Positions 59,499 to 64,000 of a stretch of 64,000 bases of DNA are shown here, piece by piece (the first letter of the stretch is position 1; the number at the start of each line of letters is the position of its first letter). A program made the translations under genes and the position numbers. Under the pieces are notes generated by a model, which worked only from the letters and a program-made list of their open reading frames with translations, was not told where the DNA came from and did no database searches. Source of the stretch: DASXKD01 sp963707905 (GTDB lineage Bacteria > Actinomycetota > Actinomycetes > Streptosporangiales > Streptosporangiaceae). The stretch covers positions 62,001 through 126,000 of the forward strand of contig CAVPSA010000009.1 in NCBI GenBank assembly GCA_963707905.1, given 5' to 3'.

Positions 59499-60335
59499 TC
59501 AGGGCTTGCGGGCAACGCCGCCGTAGGCGGACACGCCGTCCGGGGGAACGATGTCGCCAGGGCCGGGCCGCCAGGTGTGCACGTAGACGACGCCGGGCGG
59601 CACCAGGTCCAGGCCGTCGAAGAACCGGGACACCTCGGGCAGGGTCCGCAGCGTCTGCGGGGTGGACACGCGCTCGTTGTAGCGCCGCTGTGCTTCGGCC
59701 TGGCCGGGGTGGATATCGCTGGCCGGGTGGGAGATGGCCAGGTAACTGCCGGACGGCAGTGCGTCCATCAGCCGGGCCACGACCTCGTACGGCGCCTCGG
59801 CGTCCTGGATCAGATGCAGCATGCCGAGCAGCAGGAGCGCGGCCGGGCGGGTGAAGTCCAGCGTGCTGGCGGCCGCGGTGAGGATCGGCGCCGCGTTCCT
59901 GACATCGCCGTGGATGTACTGGATGGCCCCCTTCGGGCCGCCGGCCAGCAATTCTCTCGCGTGCGCCAGCACGACCGGGTCGTTGTCCACGTAGACGATC
60001 CGCGAGTCCGGCTCGGCCGCGAGCGCGACCTCGTGGGTATTGTTCGCCGAGGGTATGCCGGTGCCGATGTCGAGGAACTGGCGGATCCCCGCCTCGGCGG
60101 CCAGGTAGTGGACCGCCCGCACCAGGAACGCCCGGTTCGCCCGGACCCGTTCCCGCAGTCCTGGGGTAGCCGCGAGCACCCGTTCGCCCGCTTCCCGGTC
60201 GGCGGGGAAGTTGTGCTGGCCGCCCAGCCAGTAGTCGTAGACGCGGGCGGGATGGGCCACCGAGGTGTCTATCCCGGCCGGCTGGCCCGGCGGGATCCCA
60301 GCCGTGCCACGGACATCCGCCCTGTCCTCAGCCAC
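59499..60335 (-). CDS. DUF574-family SAM-dependent methyltransferase
   Basis: 278 residues. N-terminal signature DTSVAHPARVYDYWLGGQHNFPADREAGE is diagnostic for the actinobacterial SAM-MT (DUF574) family. SAM site: IRQFLDIGTGIPSANNTHEVALAAEPDSRIVYVDNDPVV (GxGxP motif I and acidic Asp). C-terminal region SGSYLAISHPASDI and FFDGLDLVPPGVVYVHTWRP. These proteins are abundant in actinomycetes and usually of unknown substrate. Confidence 0.92.
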   Translation of the reverse strand: MAEDRADVRGTAGIPPGQPAGIDTSVAHPARVYDYWLGGQHNFPADREAGERVLAATPGLRERVRANRAFLVRAVHYLAAEAGIRQFLDIGTGIPSANNTHEVALAAEPDSRIVYVDNDPVVLAHARELLAGGPKGAIQYIHGDVRNAAPILTAAASTLDFTRPAALLLLGMLHLIQDAEAPYEVVARLMDALPSGSYLAISHPASDIHPGQAEAQRRYNERVSTPQTLRTLPEVSRFFDGLDLVPPGVVYVHTWRPGPGDIVPPDGVSAYGGVARKP

Positions 60336-60561
60336 GGCGCGCTGCTTCCGGTTCGCCCGACCTCACACCGGCATCCTGTCACGCGCAGGCGAATGGCGGG
60401 GCCGTTGGCAAGCACGCCACGAGGGCCGGCGGGCACGCGGCGTTACGACGTGGACCGAGCACAGGCCCCGGGCGGCTGGGGTGCCGCCCGGGGCCTGAAT
60501 GGGGCGCCGCCTGCCTGCCCTGGACTGGGGATCGCGGGGCAGGCAGGCGGCGTATAGGGGG

Positions 60562-61179
60562 TTATCCGTTGGCGCCGCAGACCGGCCAGGCGCCGATACC
60601 CTGGCCAGCCAGGACCCGCTGGGCCACAGCGATCTGCTGCGACTCAGAGGCGCCGGCGGCGCTCGAGGCGTACTGGCCGCCGCCGTAGGCGTCCCAGGTG
60701 CCCTGGGAGAACTGGAGCCCACCGGAGAAGCCGTTGCCGGTGTTGGTGCTCCAGTTGCCGCCGGACTCGCAGGCGGCGATCGCGGACCAGTTCACGCCGC
60801 CGGACGTGGCCGGGTACGAACTAGCGGCCACGGGCAGGCTGGATGGCGACTGCGACGACGACGAGGTAGCCGGCGCGAGCACCGGGCCCGCGGCGGCCAT
60901 CGCGGCCCGCTGCAGCCACGCCTTGTGCGGGTGCCAGGTGCTCAGCCGGAGCTTCTGGCCCGCGACGATCGCGTCCGGGTTGGAAATCTGGTGACGGTTG
61001 GTCCACCACAGGGCGGGCCAGTCGGCCCGGCTGCCGTACTCCTGACGGGCGATATCCGAGAGGGTGTCGCCCGGCCGGACCGTGACGTGGCCCGGCACGT
61101 GGTGCGCCGGTGCCGCATGCAGCGAAATTGTGACCCCTATCAGGGTCTTCGCCAGTCCGGCAGCTGGAATACTGAACAT
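60562..61179 (-). CDS. LysM plus Rpf-like transglycosylase, secreted
   Basis: 205 residues from ATG 61179 after AGGAGGAAC. N-terminal signal peptide (PAAGLAKTLIGVTISLHAAPA). A LysM peptidoglycan-binding module lies at about residues 30-75 (VTVRPGDTLSDIARQEYGSRADWPALWWTNRHQISNPDAIVAGQKLRL). A Ser-rich linker follows, then a C-terminal Rpf/transglycosylase-like domain (VNWSAIAACESGGNWSTNTGNGFSGGLQFSQGTWDAYGGGQYASSAAGASESQQIAVAQRVLAGQGIGAWPVCG) with the catalytic Glu in ACESGGNW. Such proteins cleave peptidoglycan and promote resuscitation or germination. A long 5' leader with a hairpin (61215-61250) precedes it. Confidence 0.93.
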   Translation of the reverse strand: MFSIPAAGLAKTLIGVTISLHAAPAHHVPGHVTVRPGDTLSDIARQEYGSRADWPALWWTNRHQISNPDAIVAGQKLRLSTWHPHKAWLQRAAMAAAGPVLAPATSSSSQSPSSLPVAASSYPATSGGVNWSAIAACESGGNWSTNTGNGFSGGLQFSQGTWDAYGGGQYASSAAGASESQQIAVAQRVLAGQGIGAWPVCGANG

Positions 61180-61214
61180 GTCGGGGTTCCTCCTAAGGTT
61201 GGTCCGACACACAA

Positions 61215-61250
61215 GGTCCCGGCCGCGTGCTGCAACACCTGGCCGGGACC
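61215..61250. promoter_or_regulatory. 5'-leader hairpin of the Rpf-like gene
   Basis: Perfect 10-bp arms GGTCCCGGCC and GGCCGGGACC around a 16-nt loop, about 35 bp before the start codon, within a long A/T-richer leader. Actinobacterial rpf genes often carry regulatory leaders (c-di-AMP riboswitch class). I could not match that class's conserved core here, so an attenuator hairpin is the cautious call. Confidence 0.55.
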
Positions 61251-61601
61251 GTTATTTAGCTAGCCAACGATGCTTGCGCTCGTCACCTCCAGGCCCCGCA
61301 GGGCGGGGGTGTCACGAAACATCACAGGACTCTCTCCTCTTGGGCTCGTCCTCAGCTAGCCATCCAGGGAAGAATAAGCGCACGGGGCAAATCAGCGGGG
61401 GTGCGGACCCGGCGGAAACGGCGGCCAATTGGCTTCGAGCCGTTACTGGTGTGACTGGAGTGACAGCGGACACCTGGTGAGACCTCGGCAAGGTGGTATC
61501 GCCCGGTTTTAAACCAGCCAGCAGTGTGGCGAACGACATATCGGACAGGCCCTGGATGCACGGATCCGGGGGGCCGGCGGCCCGTTCTCGGAAGGGCGCT
61601 C
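61251..61601. other. Intergenic region between the divergent Rpf-like and MmcQ-like genes
   Basis: About 350 bp with no gene. It holds the distal part of the Rpf-like leader and the promoters of both divergent genes. The stretch GTTACTGGTGTGACTGGAGTG near 61443 has short GTGACTGG-like repeats but no clear operator. Confidence 0.45.
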
Positions 61602-61955
61602 ATGACCTGGCAAGACTTGCTGGAACACTGCCTGGCCAAGCCAGGCGCGTGGCAGGACGAGCCATGGGAAGGCGACGTGGTGGTCAAGGTCGGCCCCAGG
61701 ATCTTCGCGTTCCTTGGCACCGGGGCCGCCGGCCTGGTCGGCCTGAAGTGCGGCCCGACCAGGGAAGTAGCCAACGAATGGCTGTTGCGCTATCCGCGGG
61801 ACGCCTCGGTTATGGCCTACATTGGCCGATCCGGCTGGAACAGCCTGCGGATCGGCGGCGCGATCACCGACGAGGAGCTGCTCGAAGCCGTCGACGCCTC
61901 CTACCGGGCCGTCGTCAGCAAGCTGCCCAGGAAGGACCGCCCGGCAGGCGGGTAA
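61602..61955 (+). CDS. MmcQ/YjbR family protein
   Basis: 117 residues from ATG 61602 with GAAGG 6 nt upstream. Typical MmcQ/YjbR (CyaY-like fold) pattern: QDLLEHCLAKPGAWQDEPWEGDVVVKVGPRIFAFLG, then LKCGPTREVANEWLLRYP and WNSLRIGGAITDEELLEAVDASYRAVVSKLP. Members are small DNA-binding or mitomycin-resistance-associated proteins. Stands alone and divergent from the Rpf-like gene. Confidence 0.88.
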   Translation: MTWQDLLEHCLAKPGAWQDEPWEGDVVVKVGPRIFAFLGTGAAGLVGLKCGPTREVANEWLLRYPRDASVMAYIGRSGWNSLRIGGAITDEELLEAVDASYRAVVSKLPRKDRPAGG

Positions 61956-62017
61956 CGCGGCCCACGCGGGCTCGTGACCAGGTCCGCACGGGCCGCCAGG
62001 CAGCGCCCGGCCAGGCG

Positions 62018-62899
62018 TTACGCCGGGGCCGGGGCCAGGACGAAGTCGCTGGCCAGCGACCACCACGGGCCGGCATGATCACTTAGCCCAGCGGGCCGCC
62101 CCGGGTCGCCGGCCGGGTGGGCGGTGAGATCCCGCAGCAGCGAGGGCTTGACCGCGAACACGGCGTCGCCGTCGATGTGCTTGCTCTCCCGGTCGAAGAC
62201 GTGCGTCGTCACCGGCCGGTGGCCCGCGGCGCGCACGATCACGTGTATGTGCGCTGGCCGCCAGGGATGCCGCCCGGTCGCGGACAGCATGTGGCCGACC
62301 GGCCCGTCATGCGGGATCGGGTAGGGGGTGGGCCGCACCGTGAGAAACGCGTAGCTGCCGTCATCCCTGGTGCGGAACCGCCCGCGCAGGTGATTCTCTG
62401 GCGCGCCGGCGTCCTGGACGGCGTACAGCTCGTTGTCGCCGTTCTGCCAGACGTCGAGTTCGGCGCCGGCCAGCGGCCGTCCGTCCAGCGACCGGACGGT
62501 GCCATGCACCCACAGCGGCTCGCCAGCCGGCATCTCGTCGAGCCGCTCGCCGTAGGAGCGCGTCGGCGACCCCGGGACATAGAACGGGCCCTGCACCGTG
62601 GATTCGGTCGCGCGGCCCGCCGGATCCCGGTTCGCCAGGGCGTCCACGAGCATCGACACCCCAAGCGCGTCGGACCACAAGATCCACTCCTGGCGGGTGC
62701 CGGTGGTGATGTGACCGGTATCGGTCAGCACCCCGATCGCCGCCCGCCACTCCTCCTCGGTCAGCCCGACCTCCTTGACGAACTCATGCAGGTGCTCGGT
62801 GAGCGAGCGCATCACCGTGCCGAGGCGCTCGTCCGGGCACCGCGCGAAGCTGGCGAGCACGGCCGCGGTGATGTCATCGGGGGTGGTTCGCTCGGTCAT
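62018..62899 (-). CDS. Intradiol ring-cleavage dioxygenase (catechol/hydroxyquinol 1,2-dioxygenase type)
   Basis: 293 residues. N-terminal helical domain (DERLGTVMRSLTEHLHEFVKEVGLTEEEWRAAIGVLTDTGHI) and an intradiol beta-sandwich with the Fe(III) ligands: Tyr in GDNELYAVQD (about residue 164), Tyr in PYPIPHDGPVG (about 197) and the two histidines in WRPAHIHVIV (about 221 and 223). Cleaves the aromatic ring between vicinal hydroxyls to a cis,cis-muconate-type acid. The N-terminal linker domain points to the hydroxyquinol-1,2-dioxygenase subgroup. It overlaps the amidohydrolase gene by 4 nt (ATGA). Confidence 0.93.
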   Translation of the reverse strand: MTERTTPDDITAAVLASFARCPDERLGTVMRSLTEHLHEFVKEVGLTEEEWRAAIGVLTDTGHITTGTRQEWILWSDALGVSMLVDALANRDPAGRATESTVQGPFYVPGSPTRSYGERLDEMPAGEPLWVHGTVRSLDGRPLAGAELDVWQNGDNELYAVQDAGAPENHLRGRFRTRDDGSYAFLTVRPTPYPIPHDGPVGHMLSATGRHPWRPAHIHVIVRAAGHRPVTTHVFDRESKHIDGDAVFAVKPSLLRDLTAHPAGDPGRPAGLSDHAGPWWSLASDFVLAPAPA

Positions 62900-63786
62900 C
62901 CCTGGGCTCTTTCCTTGCTGGTGTCCTGGCGGCCCGCGGCCGGGCCGGGCGCCGGTGCCTCGCCGGATGCCGGCGCCAGACCGAAGACCCGTTCGGCGTT
63001 TCCGTGCAGGAACAACCCCGCCGTCTCGTCGTCGAGACCGAGGCCCGCCAGGTCACGCAGGCAGTCGGCGGCCGGCCAGGCCGGGTGGTTCGACCCGAAC
63101 AGCACCTTGCGGCGGCCGTGACCGCGCAGGTACTCGACAAGGTCCCGGGGGTAGCGGCTGGCCTTGTACGCCGAGGTGTCGATGTAGACGTTCGGGTACT
63201 TGGTGGCCAGCGAGATCATCTCAGCGGTCCACGGGTAGCCGATGTGGCCGCCCACGATGACCAGCTCGGGGAAGTCAAGCGCCACCGTGTCCAGGTACGG
63301 AATGGGGCGCCCTGGCTCGGACGGGCACAGCGGCCCGGTGTGCCCGACCTGCAGGCAGAACGGGATGCCCAGTGCCACGCACTCGGCGTACAGCGGGTAG
63401 TACCTGCGGTCGTCCGGCGGCAGGTTCCACAGCCACGGCACCACCCGCAGCGCACGGAAGCCCAGGTCACGGACGCACCGCCGGAGTTCCCTGACGGCCT
63501 CCATCGGCCGGGCCAGGTCCACGGCGGCCACGCCAGCGAACCGGCCCGGATAGCTGCCGGCCATCGCGGCGACCGCATCGTTGGAGATCAGCGGGCCGCG
63601 TGGCCCCCACCATGCGCACAGCATCCCGGTCCGCACGCCGGCCTCGTCCATGGCCGCCACCGTGGCCGCCGCGGGGACCTCGCCGCCGGTCAGCAGGCCA
63701 TGGGCCCAGCGCCGCAGCGAATCGAACACCGGGTCGGCCAGGAACTCCGCTGATGGATGCTGCATCCAGGCATCAATGATCTCCAC
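62896..63786 (-). CDS. Amidohydrolase-2 family metal-dependent hydrolase/decarboxylase
   Basis: 296 residues from GTG 63786 with GGAGG 6 nt upstream. TIM-barrel of the amidohydrolase_2 (ACMSD/resorcylate decarboxylase) branch: EIIDAWMQHPSAEFL at strand 1, VGHTGP and GGHIGYPWTAEMISLATKYPNVYIDTSAYKASRYP in the middle, and LFGSNHPAW at strand 8. The first metal-ligand motif is DAWMQH instead of the usual D-x-H-x-H, with only one histidine retained. It is translationally coupled to the ring-cleaving dioxygenase, so it probably acts on the same aromatic compound. Confidence 0.88.
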   Translation of the reverse strand: MEIIDAWMQHPSAEFLADPVFDSLRRWAHGLLTGGEVPAAATVAAMDEAGVRTGMLCAWWGPRGPLISNDAVAAMAGSYPGRFAGVAAVDLARPMEAVRELRRCVRDLGFRALRVVPWLWNLPPDDRRYYPLYAECVALGIPFCLQVGHTGPLCPSEPGRPIPYLDTVALDFPELVIVGGHIGYPWTAEMISLATKYPNVYIDTSAYKASRYPRDLVEYLRGHGRRKVLFGSNHPAWPAADCLRDLAGLGLDDETAGLFLHGNAERVFGLAPASGEAPAPGPAAGRQDTSKERAQG

Positions 63787-64000
63787 GGCAGGCCTCCGGA
63801 GCCGCTCGGCGCACGGCAACACGCTGAGCGCAGGATGCCGTTCTTTGCGGCAATACGCAAAGCCTCGCTAGCCGCGCCCGCCCGTGCCGGGGATCCGTGG
63901 CGATCCCGCACCGCGGCACCGCGCCCCCAGGCCAGCAGCACCCCAGGCCAGCACGCCCAGGCCAGCACGCCCAGGCCGGCCCATTGACGGGGGCCAGCCG
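63787..64000. other. Intergenic end of window with 14-bp tandem repeats
   Basis: 214 bp with no gene supported. Near 63926-63978 a CCAGGCCAGCACGC unit (14 bp) occurs as two exact copies with diverged copies on either side. The upstream half probably contains the promoter of the amidohydrolase/dioxygenase pair. Confidence 0.55.

Noticed and set aside
58281..60557. A 758-codon plus-strand frame opposite the threonine synthase and methyltransferase genes
   Set aside because: Both minus-strand genes have clear families, starts and ribosome sites; the long antisense frame is a GC-bias artefact.

Overview
The window is about 64 kb of very GC-rich DNA from a filamentous-type actinomycete. Pointers are the many GTG starts, the dense gene packing with 1-16 nt overlaps, and the actinobacterial families present: an ECF42 sigma factor with a DGPF protein, LAL-type LuxR and AfsR/SARP regulators, a CU044_5270-like anti-sigma protein, DUF6412 next to a YidC homologue, an Rpf-like LysM protein and DUF574 methyltransferases. 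No rRNA, tRNA, CRISPR array, prophage or intact insertion sequence was recognised. Genus cannot be fixed from this stretch.

Layout. 1-13 kb: a broken SDR gene and its TetR regulator, exonuclease III, ECF42/DGPF, a VOC protein with a Cys-rich head, an acyl-CoA ligase coupled to a phosphotriesterase-like hydrolase, an ECF sigma/anti-sigma/secreted-protein operon, a repeat-bearing membrane protein and an epoxide hydrolase. 13-25 kb: a LAL regulator, YceI, two tandem secreted beta-helix-like proteins with duplicated 5' leaders, a gamma-glutamylcysteine ligase-like gene with frameshifts, a glutamic-peptidase remnant and a phosphoesterase. 25-42 kb: DUF6412/YidC; PadR plus MacB-type ABC; TetR plus ABC-2 exporter; TMEM175-like channel; ArsR/SRPBCC; multicopper oxidase; a broken TetR; an RsbW-like ATPase; a CocE hydrolase.

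41.5-49 kb is a scarred region. It holds fragments of a two-component system, a transketolase, a SLOG-fold protein and a TPR regulator around a lower-GC island (about 44.7-47.6 kb). The island encodes a sulfotransferase-like protein and a membrane-anchored protein with two HxT motifs of the 2H phosphoesterase type. Two closely related palindromes (44639-44667 and 48213-48240) bracket it. This is the best candidate for something undescribed.

49-64 kb: an unknown multidomain protein, two methyltransferases, a PPOX-fold protein, an MFS exporter, a SARP/NB-ARC/TPR regulator facing a short secreted peptide, a threonine-synthase-like enzyme, an Rpf-like protein, an MmcQ/YjbR protein, and an intradiol dioxygenase coupled to an amidohydrolase.

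At least eight genes read as intact only if single-base shifts are allowed, several of them in G/C runs. The sequence is therefore either a draft with indel errors or a region rich in young pseudogenes; raw reads would decide.
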